Shown: piece after piece, positions 1 to 8,427 of the stretch | Position numbering within the stretch: position 1 is the stretch's first letter | Layout: each line of letters starts with the position of its first letter | Assembly: GCA_964491375.1 (NCBI GenBank) | Contig: CAZBGL010000104.1 | Location: forward strand, 1 to 9,591 | Direction of reading: 5' to 3' | From: CAZBGL01 sp964491375 | Lineage (GTDB): Bacteria > Desulfobacterota > Deferrisomatia > Deferrisomatales > Deferrisomataceae | DNA: 9,591 nt | Translations under genes and position numbers: made by a program | The notes under the pieces: generated by a model | What the model was told of the DNA's origin: nothing | The model's database searches: none | The model's input: only the letters and a program-made list of their open reading frames with translations

Positions 1-279
1 GTCCGGAGGAGATCGCCGGTACTTGCGGGCCAGCAGGGCGGCCTGGAGCTCCAGATACTCGGGCGGGTTGGGGATCTTGGTGTCCAGATACTCGAACCGG
101 AGTTCCACGGGGGGATCCATGCCGGCCAGGGCCGAGCGCAGCCCGCTGTTGACGGCGTCCACCCACGACAGCCCCTGATGATAGGAGTGGAGCACCACCA
201 CGCGGCGGTGCGGCACCGAACCGGCCGGCCGGCACAGAACGGCCAGGAGCAGGGCGAGGATCGCGGCGCGGCGGGTCAT
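1..279 (-). CDS. Partial periplasmic sensor/substrate-binding-like protein (N-terminus only)
   Basis: On the minus strand an open frame starts at the ATG at 279-277 and runs without a stop to the window edge, giving 93 residues. It begins with a classic signal peptide or membrane anchor (MTRRAAILALLLAVL, then Cys-Arg-Pro-Ala-Gly), followed by VVVLHSYHQGLSWVDAVNSG and a segment with FEYLDTKIPNPPEYLEL. The hydrophobic-HSYHQG-x-x-W pattern and the later Glu-Tyr-Leu-Asp-Thr-Lys are what I know from the N-terminal periplasmic ABC-substrate-binding-like sensor domains of many deltaproteobacterial histidine kinases and GGDEF proteins; the cytoplasmic part is outside the window, so the output is unknown. 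An in-frame ATG at 288-286 is an alternative start; neither has a strong ribosome binding site (GATGGGA precedes the chosen one). The Cys at residue 16 lacks a convincing lipobox. It is divergent from the hybrid kinase, suggesting a two-sensor locus. Sure it is coding; moderately sure of the family. Confidence 0.72.
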   Translation of the reverse strand, partial: MTRRAAILALLLAVLCRPAGSVPHRRVVVLHSYHQGLSWVDAVNSGLRSALAGMDPPVELRFEYLDTKIPNPPEYLELQAALLARKYRRSPPD

Positions 280-342
280 GGTTCCCATCGGCACACAGAG
301 TCTGGGCAAGGGAGTGTGCCACCGGTATCGGAACGTTTGGGG

Positions 343-362
343 CCAAAGTTTACAAACCAAAG
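343..362. promoter_or_regulatory. Possible regulator site: direct repeat CCAAAG flanking a small dyad
   Basis: CCAAAG occurs at 343-348 and again at 357-362 (14-base period), with the dyad GTTTACAAAC at 348-357 between them. This is the most AT-rich spot in the left intergenic region and lies about 65-85 bases upstream of the leftmost gene's start, where an activator or repressor of that gene could bind. No known operator consensus is matched, so this is a weak candidate. Confidence 0.22.
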
Positions 363-571
363 AAGATATCCTGAGATTGACGGGCGGTCTGGTGGAGCGG
401 GCGTATCTCCGGCGAAGGGGAACCCCTGCCCCATCGAGCTTCCAGCGGCATGCGACCTTGTGCATCCCATGTTGTCCGCTCGAGAAGGGGAAATCAAGCC
501 GGCCGGCCAATCCGGCCGTCTGGGCACGCCTTCCCCGGACGCGTGCCGGCCGGTGGCTGGTTCCGGCAACC

Positions 572-599
572 TTTTTGTGGTATTTGGAACCTGTACAAT
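572..599 (+). promoter_or_regulatory. Possible sigma70-type promoter for the hybrid kinase
   Basis: TACAAT at 594-599 matches the -10 consensus in 5 of 6 positions. The best hexamer at the right distance upstream is TTTTTG (572-577, 16-base spacer), a poor -35. The start of transcription would be near 606, leaving a leader of about 90 bases before the ATG at 698. Confidence 0.33.
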
Positions 600-697
600 C
601 CAGATCCGTCCCGTTTCCGGGATTCCGCTCTTCCCGGCCGGAGTGGCCCATGACGGGTCTCAGGGGCCCCGAAGCATGCGTGGAGAAGGGGGGATCC

Positions 698-3211
698 ATG
701 ACAGGGCGCACGCTTCGCCGGCGTTCTCTCTGCTCCGCAGTAGTGGCCGTCCTTCTCCTTTTCCCGGGCGGGGCGTTTTCAGCCCGCGGCCGCCGGGTGC
801 GCGTGGGCGTCTACCACAACCCCCCCATCGTCTCCCTCGACGCAAGCGGAACCGCCCAGGGATTCACCATTGACATCCTTCGGCACGTTGCGGGTACCGA
901 AGGGTGGAAACTCGTTTTCGTTCCGGGAACCTGGGCGGAATGCCTGGACCGGCTCCGGGCGGGCCGGGTCGATCTCCAGGTGGCCATCGCCTATACGCCC
1001 GAAAGGGCCCGCTGGTGCGAGTTCGGATCGGAGACGGTCTTGGCCAACTGGGGGAGGGTCTGCGCCCGACCGGCCGAGGGGATCGCCTCGCTCCTGGACC
1101 TGAGGGGCCGCACCGTGGCGGTGCTCCGGGGCGATGTGTTCGAGGCGGAGATTCGCAGGCTTGTGGCGGCGTTCGACGTGGCGTGCCGTTTCCTTCCGGT
1201 GGACTCGTACCGTGCCGTGTTGGATGCCGTGGCCGCCGGCCGGGCCGACGCCGGGGTCCTGAACCGCCTTTACCTGGCCCACGCCACGCTGGCCCCCGGG
1301 GTTGAGCCCACCCCGGTCGTCTTCTCTCCCATCGAGGTCCGTTTTGCCGCCCCGAAGGGCAGGCGGGAACTCCTGGACGCGATCGACAGGAACCTGAGGG
1401 CCATGAAGGGCCGTCCTGGCTCCGCATACGAACAGGCGCTCGAACGATGGTTTGGCGGACGGGCCCCTCCGCACTTTCCCCCGTGGATCGTGGGGCTCGT
1501 GGCCGCCGTTGTGGCGGTAGCGGTGCTGGCCGCGGGATTCGTGGCGGCCCTCCGGCGGGAGGTCCGGGTGCGCACGGCCCGGATCGAGGAGGCCAACCGG
1601 GCTCTGGAGCGGGAGATTGCCCAGCGGGAGAAAGCCCAGCGAGCGCTCCGCGAGACCCACGAGGCCCTGGCTGCCGTCTTCGACGCCTCGCCTGCGGCCA
1701 TTGTGACCGTGGACCGCCAGGGCCGGGTCACCGGCTGGAACCCCGCGGCCGAGCGCATGTTTGGGTGGTCGTGGAGCGAGGTGCTAGGACGGTTTCCTCC
1801 GTACGTGCCGGATGACGCGCAAGGGGAAGCCCGTCGCCTCATGGAGGAGGTGAGCCGCGGGCAGGTGGTTTCCAGCCGGGAGTTCCGCCGGGTCCGCAAG
1901 GACGGCTCGGAGATTCGAGTGCTGTTCTCTGGAGCACCCTTGCGCGACCCGGACGGGCAGATCACCGGCATGGTGGGCATCCTGCTCGATGTCACCGAGG
2001 CACGCCGCGCCCAAGAGGCCCGCCGTCGTCTCGAGGCCAAGATGCACGAGGTGCAGAAGCTTGAGAGCCTCGGCCTGCTCGCAGGGGGCATCGCCCACGA
2101 CTTCAACAACCTCCTCATGGGGGTCCTGGGCAACGCGGACCTGGCCCTGTTGAAGCTTGCGCCCGAGTCGCCGGCGCGTGTTCACGTGGAGGCCATCGAG
2201 AAGGCGGCACGCCGCGCCGCGGACCTCACCAACCAGATGCTCGCCTACTCGGGCAAGGGACGGTTCGTGGTGGAGCGGCTCGACCTGAACCGCCTGGTGG
2301 AGGAGATGTCCCACCTGCTCGGCACCGTGATCTCCAAGAAGGCCACCATCAAGTTCGACCTCGCTCCTGGCCTTCCACCGGTGGAAGGGGACCCCACCCA
2401 GCTCCGGCAGGTGGTGATGAACCTGATCACCAACGCCTCGGACGCCATCGGCGACCGGATCGGGCTGATCACCGTGACCACCGGCCTGATGCGGGCCGAC
2501 CGGGAATACCTGCAGGGAACCTTCCTGGACGAGGACCTGCCCGAGGGGGAGTATGTGTTCTTGGAGGTCTCGGACACGGGCTGCGGCATGGACCCGGCCA
2601 CCCGGGCGCGGATCTTCGACCCGTTTTTCACCACGAAGTTCGCCGGACGCGGTCTGGGGCTGGCCGCAGTGCTGGGGATCGTTCGGGCCCATCGGGGGGC
2701 CATCAAGGTCTACAGCGAACCCGGGCGGGGGAGCACGTTCAAGATCCTCCTGCCCCGGTGCGACGCTGCAGAGGGCCTCGTCCGTACCGACCCGTCCCCT
2801 CGTGCAGACGTGGATCCCTTTGCTGGGTCTGCCACCGTGCTCCTGGTGGACGATGACGAGGCCGCCCGGACCGTGGCCGCCATGATGCTCGAGGAGCAGG
2901 GGTTCGAAGTCATCGTGGCGGCGGACGGCATAGAAGGGGTGGAACGGTTCCGGGCCCACGCAGAGGAGATCCGGGTGGTCATCCTGGACCTCACCATGCC
3001 CGGCCTGAGCGGTGAGGAGGCGTTCCGCGAGATCCGGCGGATCCGTCCGGACGTGCCGGTCGTCCTGACGAGCGGTTACAATGAGAACGACGTGACCACG
3101 CGGTTTGCGGGCAAAGGGGTGGCCGGTTTCATCCAGAAGCCGTTCCGTACGGCCGAACTCATGGAGGTGCTCGCAGGGGCGCTCAGCCGGGGGGCCAGGG
3201 GGAAGGCTTGA
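698..3211 (+). CDS. Hybrid sensor histidine kinase (SBP_bac_3 - TM - PAS - HisKA - HATPase - REC)
   Basis: This 837-residue membrane protein senses a periplasmic ligand and autophosphorylates in the cytoplasm. A signal peptide (residues 1 to about 29, three Arg then a hydrophobic core) leads into a type-3 solute-binding domain (about 33-255, starting VRVGVYHNPPI). A membrane helix spans about 263-285, then a charged coiled coil (286-330) and a PAS domain (about 322-440). The phosphoacceptor His467 lies in GGIAHDFNNLL. The ATPase has an N-box with Asn575/Asn579, DTGCGM at 626-631 and GRGLGL at 650-655. A C-terminal receiver has acidic Asp718-720, phosphoacceptor Asp764 in LDLTMPG, Thr791 and Lys814. 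Start 698 is set by the signal peptide and the GGAGAAGG motif 8 bases upstream; the open frame extends further 5' but without domains. The receiver has no effector domain, so a phosphotransfer partner must lie elsewhere. The gene is convergent with the sulfur-carrier gene; the 69 bases between hold short GC hairpins but no T-run terminator. Confidence 0.93.
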   Translation: MTGRTLRRRSLCSAVVAVLLLFPGGAFSARGRRVRVGVYHNPPIVSLDASGTAQGFTIDILRHVAGTEGWKLVFVPGTWAECLDRLRAGRVDLQVAIAYTPERARWCEFGSETVLANWGRVCARPAEGIASLLDLRGRTVAVLRGDVFEAEIRRLVAAFDVACRFLPVDSYRAVLDAVAAGRADAGVLNRLYLAHATLAPGVEPTPVVFSPIEVRFAAPKGRRELLDAIDRNLRAMKGRPGSAYEQALERWFGGRAPPHFPPWIVGLVAAVVAVAVLAAGFVAALRREVRVRTARIEEANRALEREIAQREKAQRALRETHEALAAVFDASPAAIVTVDRQGRVTGWNPAAERMFGWSWSEVLGRFPPYVPDDAQGEARRLMEEVSRGQVVSSREFRRVRKDGSEIRVLFSGAPLRDPDGQITGMVGILLDVTEARRAQEARRRLEAKMHEVQKLESLGLLAGGIAHDFNNLLMGVLGNADLALLKLAPESPARVHVEAIEKAARRAADLTNQMLAYSGKGRFVVERLDLNRLVEEMSHLLGTVISKKATIKFDLAPGLPPVEGDPTQLRQVVMNLITNASDAIGDRIGLITVTTGLMRADREYLQGTFLDEDLPEGEYVFLEVSDTGCGMDPATRARIFDPFFTTKFAGRGLGLAAVLGIVRAHRGAIKVYSEPGRGSTFKILLPRCDAAEGLVRTDPSPRADVDPFAGSATVLLVDDDEAARTVAAMMLEEQGFEVIVAADGIEGVERFRAHAEEIRVVILDLTMPGLSGEEAFREIRRIRPDVPVVLTSGYNENDVTTRFAGKGVAGFIQKPFRTAELMEVLAGALSRGARGKA

Positions 3212-3280
3212 CTCGCGGAGGGCCGGGACAGAGGCCCGGACCTCGGCGGGCTTTCCCGAGACGGGGAGCGCTCCGGTCCC

Positions 3281-3514
3281 CTACCCCCCGGCGACGGGCG
3301 GAAAGATGCTCACTTCGTCCCCGTCGGACAGGCCCTGGTCCTTGCCGGCGTGGCGGCCGTTCACCAGCAGGATCTTGGGCTTGTCCTCCGGCACCCCCAG
3401 GGATTTCAGGAGATCCCCCACCGTGGCCCCGTCCGGAAGCTCCAGCGGAAAGGGGGTCTTCCCCTCCGGCGCCAGCTTCCTCAGGCCGGCGAACAGCTTG
3501 ACCTGCACGCGCAC
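3281..3514 (-). CDS. MoaD/ThiS-family sulfur carrier protein
   Basis: A 77-residue protein with the ubiquitin-like beta-grasp pattern: MRVQVKLFAGLRKL at the start, DGATVGDLL in the middle, then ILLVNGR, LSDGDEVSIFPPVAGG and an exposed C-terminal Gly-Gly. In this family the terminal glycine is adenylated by a MoeB/ThiF-type enzyme and made a thiocarboxylate that donates sulfur for molybdopterin, thiamine or related cofactors. The length and the IFPPVAGG ending fit MoaD better than ThiS. The start is GTG (3514-3512), supported by a strong GGGAGG Shine-Dalgarno at 3526-3521, six bases upstream. It follows the FetB-like permease gene by 36 bases, so it is probably the last gene of that operon. 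No MoaE, MoeB, ThiG or aldehyde oxidoreductase gene is present in the window, so its client pathway (molybdenum/tungsten cofactor versus another thiolation) cannot be told. Confidence 0.9.
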   Translation of the reverse strand: MRVQVKLFAGLRKLAPEGKTPFPLELPDGATVGDLLKSLGVPEDKPKILLVNGRHAGKDQGLSDGDEVSIFPPVAGG

Positions 3515-3550
3515 GATCCACCTCCCGAATGCGGGGTGAACGGGTCCCGC

Positions 3551-4330
3551 CTATTCCAGCACGAACCGCTCTTCCCGGTCGAAAGCACGTCGGTACCCGG
3601 CCAGGAGCGAGGTGATGGATCCCAGCGCGGTGGCGGCCGAGATCATGAGCAGCACAACGATCTGGTAGGCTGCGGCCACCCGAGGATCCGTGCCCGACAG
3701 AACCTGGCCGGTCATCATGCCGGGGATGAACACGATGCCCGCCGCGCTCATGGAGTTCAGCGTGGGGATGAGCCCCGCCCGGAGCGCCGCCCGGGCGCTG
3801 GGGAGCACGGTCTCCCAGGGCCGGGCCCCCAGGGCGAGAAGGGCCTCGATCTCGGCCCGGCGGCCCCGAAGATCCCCGAACAGGCGTTCCAGGCACACGG
3901 CGATCCCGTTCAGTGAGTTTCCCACGACCATGCCGGCGATGGGAATCACGTATCGGGGTTCGTACCACGGATCCACCCCCACCACCAGTCCCGTCACGGC
4001 GAACGTGACCGTGAACCCCGACAGCGCGATGGCAGCGAAGCCGCGCAGGAACAGGCCCCGGGGTGCTCCCTGAACCCGGTCGAGCAGCGTGCGGGCCGCC
4101 ACGGCGATCATCAAAGTCAGAATGCCCAGCACCAGCAGGGCCGAGTCCACCCCGAACACCCACCGCAACACCAATCCCAGCGCGATGAGCTGGAGGTAGG
4201 CCCGTGCACCCGCGACCAAAAGCGACCGGGTCAGCCCCAGGGAGAGGCTGAGCGACAGGACGGCCGCCACCACGAGAAATCCGGAGGCCAATGCGAGCTG
4301 CCACGGGCCGATGGGTTGGGCTCCGGTCAT
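3551..4330 (-). CDS. fetB: FetB/UPF0014-family ABC transporter permease
   Basis: A 259-residue, very hydrophobic membrane protein of the same length as E. coli FetB (YbbM). Roughly six to seven membrane segments are visible: about 12-32, 36-58, 62-80, 95-118, 128-147, 195-212 and 220-245. The family hallmark is PIAGMVVGNSLN at 130-141, followed by an amphipathic cytoplasmic stretch with EALLALGARPWE (163-174), the likely ATPase-coupling helix, and by IVFIPGMMTGQVLSG (199-213). In E. coli the partner pair FetA-FetB exports iron and raises resistance to oxidative stress; iron as the substrate here is an inference from family. The ATG at 4330-4328 overlaps the stop of the upstream ATPase gene (ATGA), which implies translational coupling and settles the start; the frame remains open further upstream only as a shadow of the ATPase gene. 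Confidence 0.9.
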   Translation of the reverse strand: MTGAQPIGPWQLALASGFLVVAAVLSLSLSLGLTRSLLVAGARAYLQLIALGLVLRWVFGVDSALLVLGILTLMIAVAARTLLDRVQGAPRGLFLRGFAAIALSGFTVTFAVTGLVVGVDPWYEPRYVIPIAGMVVGNSLNGIAVCLERLFGDLRGRRAEIEALLALGARPWETVLPSARAALRAGLIPTLNSMSAAGIVFIPGMMTGQVLSGTDPRVAAAYQIVVLLMISAATALGSITSLLAGYRRAFDREERFVLE

Positions 4331-5049
4331 GGCCTGTCCTCCGCGAGGCGGCCGTTTTCCAGCCGGTATCTCCGGGTGGCGTCCGGCCAAGGGGTGCCGT
4401 GTCCGGCCACCACGGCACCTCGGCCCTCGGCCAGGAACCGCTTGAGGCGCGCCGCAACCCGTTCTTCGGCGCCGGCGTCCAGGTTGGCTCCCGGTTCGTC
4501 CAGCAGCAACACCAGCGGCCCGGCGAGCACGGTGCGCAGGAATGCCACCCGGAACCGCTGGCCCAGGCTCAGTTCGGCTGTGGACCGCTCCAGGGCCACG
4601 TCCTCGAGCCCCAGGGCGTCGAGCTCCTCGCGGAGCACGCGGTCGGTGGGCGGGCTCGTGTTCCGCCGGACACCCAGGCGAAAGGGGGCGCGGAGATCCT
4701 CGCCCACGGTGGTCCCCAGGCTCACCGGGGGTGCCGGCAGCATGGCGACCCGGGCCCGCCACCGGTGGGGAGGGATGGCACGACAGGGGGTCCCCTGGAG
4801 CAGGAGCCGGGTTCCCCGGGAAGGGCGCAGGCGGGCCAGTGTCCGGAGCAGGGTGGTCTTTCCCGAACCAGAGGGCCCCGAGACCCACACCAGGTCTCCC
4901 GGAGCCACGGTGAGGTCCACGCCGGCCAGGTCCCCGTCGCCGTCGGGGTGCACGCGCACGGTGCGGGCTTCCAGGAGGAAAGGAGCCCGGGGGTCGGCCT
5001 CTTTGGGTGGGCGCCGGATTGGGAGCTCAGGAAGACGGCTTGTCGTCAT
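4327..5049 (-). CDS. fetA: FetA-like ABC transporter ATP-binding protein
   Basis: A 240-residue nucleotide-binding subunit expected to power the adjacent FetB-like permease at the inner membrane. Walker A is GPSGSGKTT at 58-66 (Lys64), Walker B LVLLLDEP at 179-186 with catalytic Glu185, the D-loop region is GANLD (187-191) and the switch His is His217 in AGHGTP. Two positions are unusual: the signature is LSLGQ (160-164) rather than LSGGQ/E, and the Q-loop glutamine is replaced by Ala106 (in MLPAPP). The start is the ATG at 5049-5047, with CAGGA about 8 bases upstream; a TTG at 5142 would add 31 residues with no homology-like features and is not preferred. E. coli FetA is of similar size. The ATGA overlap with fetB indicates one operon, driven by the promoter at 5172-5199. 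GC content and codon use match the neighbours. Confident about an ABC ATPase; the FetA label rests mainly on its permease partner. Confidence 0.87.
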   Translation of the reverse strand: MTTSRLPELPIRRPPKEADPRAPFLLEARTVRVHPDGDGDLAGVDLTVAPGDLVWVSGPSGSGKTTLLRTLARLRPSRGTRLLLQGTPCRAIPPHRWRARVAMLPAPPVSLGTTVGEDLRAPFRLGVRRNTSPPTDRVLREELDALGLEDVALERSTAELSLGQRFRVAFLRTVLAGPLVLLLDEPGANLDAGAEERVAARLKRFLAEGRGAVVAGHGTPWPDATRRYRLENGRLAEDRP

Positions 5050-5166
5050 CAAAGGTATCCTGCGGCGAATCGTAACGTTTCCTTTGAGAAGCTTGCCCCC
5101 GATCCCTTTTGCCAGGACGCGGCCCTCGTCTCCGAGCAACAAAAGAACGTTCGTCGCTGTAACCTC

Positions 5167-5181
5167 GTGTAATCATAACAC
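5167..5181. promoter_or_regulatory. AT-rich dyad, candidate operator between fetAB and acs
   Basis: GTGTAATCATAACAC is an interrupted inverted repeat with six of seven arm positions paired around a central C at 5174. It covers the -10 hexamer of the minus-strand promoter and lies just upstream of the -35 of the acs promoter, so a bound protein could repress the transporter operon and touch the acs promoter. It does not match the Fur, FNR or CRP consensus closely; the regulator is unknown. Confidence 0.38.
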
Positions 5182-5199
5182 TGTTTTGGGTCTTGTCGA
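5172..5199 (-). promoter_or_regulatory. Sigma70-type promoter for the fetA-fetB-sulfur carrier operon
   Basis: Read on the minus strand, TCGACA (5199-5194; 5 of 6 to TTGACA) and TATGAT (5177-5172; 5 of 6 to TATAAT) are separated by 16 bases. Transcription would begin near 5165, giving a leader of about 115 bases. Such a match is striking in this GC-rich context and is correctly oriented toward fetA. Confidence 0.55.
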
Positions 5200-5221
5200 C
5201 CAGGGGTCGCCCCGGTATAAT
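5193..5221 (+). promoter_or_regulatory. Sigma70-type promoter for acs
   Basis: TTGTCG (5193-5198; 4 of 6 to the -35 consensus) and a perfect TATAAT (5216-5221) lie 17 bases apart. The start point would be near 5228, about 92 bases before the acs ATG. The -35 overlaps that of the divergent promoter almost completely (5194-5198 shared), so polymerase cannot occupy both at once. Confidence 0.62.
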
Positions 5222-5258
5222 CCCCCGCCAATGGTTGCCGGTCGTGCGGGCCGGGTAG

Positions 5259-5274
5259 GGAGCGCCCGCGCTCC
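5259..5274 (+). other. Hairpin in the acs leader
   Basis: GGAGCG (5259-5264) pairs perfectly with CGCTCC (5269-5274) around the loop CCCG. It falls in the predicted untranslated leader, about 35 bases before the acs ribosome binding site. There is no T-run, so it is not an intrinsic terminator; a role in mRNA stability is possible but unproven. Confidence 0.3.
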
Positions 5275-5308
5275 GCCGGTTCGCTGGGGTCAACCCTTTT
5301 CATGGGAA

Positions 5309-5315
5309 AGGAGGT
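5309..5315 (+). promoter_or_regulatory. Ribosome binding site that decides the acs start
   Basis: AGGAGGT, a perfect Shine-Dalgarno, lies 4 bases before the ATG at 5320. An in-frame ATG at 5302 lies upstream of this site and has no such motif of its own, so 5320 is the better start. Confidence 0.75.
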
Positions 5316-5319
5316 CGGC

Positions 5320-7290
<1,971 letters not shown>

Positions 7291-7312
7291 CACGGATGGC
7301 GCGTTCGTGAAC

Positions 7313-7341
7313 AGGCCGGCCCGGGAGGGCCGGCCTTTTTT
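7313..7341 (+). terminator. Intrinsic terminator of acs
   Basis: A perfect 9-base GC stem (GGCCGGCCC at 7314-7322 with GGGCCGGCC at 7327-7335), extended by an A-T pair, closes a GGGA loop of the GNRA type and is followed directly by six T residues (7336-7341). It lies 23 bases after the acs stop codon. Confidence 0.95.
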
Positions 7342-7376
7342 CTGGCCCTGCTTCCGTAGGAGGGCCGAGGTCGGTG

Positions 7377-8384
7377 ATGCCCGAGGATCCCGCTGCGCCC
7401 CGGCGGTTCCCCCACCTCAATTGCACCGAGTCCTTTTATCGGTCCGATCACCCCAGCCTGTTCTGGGAGCTCACTGTCTGCCAGAGTCTGGCCCTCACCG
7501 GCACGCCCTACCAGGCCGCCCTGGAGAGGCCGGCGCCGTACGGCGTGCTGATCGCACGGTATCTCGCCCGGATGACGAGGCGACGGGAATGGGGCACGGT
7601 GGTGGAGGTGGGGGGCGGGTACGGGAGCCTCATGAGCGCGTTCCTGGAGGAAGCGGATGCCCGGCGCGTGGTCATGGTGGACGTCAGCCCCCGGTTCCTC
7701 CACGAGCAACGCAAGGCGCTGCAGGGCGTGCAAACGGCGGTATTCGAGGAGTGCGACGCAACGGCGTATTTCCGAGCTCTTCCGGAACCGGTGGACCTCG
7801 TGATCGCGAACGAGGTTCTGGGGGACTTCCCCACGGTGACGGGGTTGCGGTCTGACGCGGTTCGTGCCGCGTTGGAGGGCGGGGCTGCAGATCCTCTGAC
7901 TCGGAAGGTGGCGGAAAAGGTCGGCCGCTACCGCCTCGATCTTTCCGGTGCTCCTGACCCCTTTGCCTTCAACCTGGGTGCGGTGGAGTTCCTCGAGGCG
8001 CTGGCCGGCAGGGCCCGGGTGGTGTTCTTGACGGAGCACAGCGCGGACCCCGTGCTTCCGGAGCGCTACGCGTTTCTTCCACTGCCGGATGGAAGCGGCT
8101 TCCCCCGGCGGATCCCGCTCAAGGACCACGACGAATACACCGTGAAGTTCGGGCACCTGGAGGCCGTGGCCCGGCACCTGGGCTTCCGGGTGCACCGGTT
8201 CCACCTGGCCGAGGTGGTGGGGCTGCGGGCGGACGGCGGGATCCGCTCGATGGTCCAAGCCGGGGTCGCCTTGTCGGACGCGACGGAGGCGGTGATCGAG
8301 TTCTGTGCTCATATCCCCGAGTACGAAGGCGTAGTGCTCGTGGCCCCGGGAGGGGGTCAAGTTTTGGGCCCAGCGGTTCGATAA
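7377..8384 (+). CDS. Predicted SAM-dependent methyltransferase (possibly MidA/NDUFAF7-like)
   Basis: A 335-residue soluble protein with a Rossmann-type methyltransferase core. The SAM-binding glycine motif is VVEVGGGYGSLM beginning at residue 75 (Gly79-Gly80-Gly81-Tyr-Gly83), the acidic end of strand 2 is in MVDVSPRFL at about 98-106, and a motif-IV-like segment reads LVIANEVLGDFPT (about 141-153, Asn145-Glu146). The Ala-Asn-Glu-hydrophobic-Leu pattern recalls the Methyltransf_28 (MidA/NDUFAF7) family of protein arginine methyltransferases, but I cannot confirm that from sequence alone, and the N-terminus (HLNCTESFYRSDHPSLFWEL) is not diagnostic to me. The start is placed at the ATG at 7377, six bases after CGAGG and downstream of a fuller AGGAGG at 7358-7363; GTG at 7374 is equally open. 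The HD-GYP gene follows after 43 bases in the same direction, so the two may be cotranscribed; the acs terminator separates them from acs. Coding is certain, substrate unknown. Confidence 0.8.
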   Translation: MPEDPAAPRRFPHLNCTESFYRSDHPSLFWELTVCQSLALTGTPYQAALERPAPYGVLIARYLARMTRRREWGTVVEVGGGYGSLMSAFLEEADARRVVMVDVSPRFLHEQRKALQGVQTAVFEECDATAYFRALPEPVDLVIANEVLGDFPTVTGLRSDAVRAALEGGAADPLTRKVAEKVGRYRLDLSGAPDPFAFNLGAVEFLEALAGRARVVFLTEHSADPVLPERYAFLPLPDGSGFPRRIPLKDHDEYTVKFGHLEAVARHLGFRVHRFHLAEVVGLRADGGIRSMVQAGVALSDATEAVIEFCAHIPEYEGVVLVAPGGGQVLGPAVR

Positions 8385-8427
8385 CTGCGGGTGACGGAAA
8401 CGAACCCCCTCCACGGACGGTGAACCG

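Larger units (their letters stand above)
280..697. other. Divergent intergenic region between two sensor genes
   Basis: I see no gene in these 418 bases. The hybrid-kinase frame happens to stay open back to 278, but that upstream translation has no domain and the signal peptide at 698 marks the true start. The region holds an AT-richer patch at 343-372, two short perfect stem-loops (7-base arms at 500-506/512-518 with a 5-base loop, and 523-529/541-547 with an 11-base loop), neither followed by a T-run, and a -10-like hexamer at 594-599. It presumably carries the promoters for both divergent genes. Confidence 0.7.

Noticed and set aside
306..321. Sigma54-like element on the minus strand (TGGCACACTCCCTTGC) close to the left gene's start
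   Set aside because: The GG and GC dinucleotides are 11 bases apart rather than the strictly needed 10, and no enhancer-binding site is evident. The location is attractive, so it deserves only a note.
500..547. Two GC-rich stem-loops as a riboswitch or repeat element
   Set aside because: Stems of 7 bases built on GGCCGG-type runs are common by chance at this GC content, they do not match a riboswitch core that I know, and no second copy of the unit is seen in the window.
278..697. A 140-codon upstream extension of the hybrid kinase frame
   Set aside because: It has no domain-like content, and the internal ATG at 698 has both a ribosome binding site and a clear signal peptide.
3212..3280. 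Possible bidirectional terminator between the kinase and sulfur-carrier genes
   Set aside because: Only 5-base GC stems are present (for example 3223-3227 with 3235-3239) and there is no T-run on either strand.
3551..4888. A 445-codon open frame that joins the permease to upstream sequence on the minus strand
   Set aside because: The upstream half is the out-of-frame shadow of fetA; the permease proper starts at 4330, where the family's length and the ATGA overlap agree.
5050..5142. TTG-initiated extension of fetA by 31 residues
   Set aside because: No ribosome binding site suits it, the extra residues are not part of an ABC fold, and the ATG at 5049 has a CAGGA motif at the right distance.
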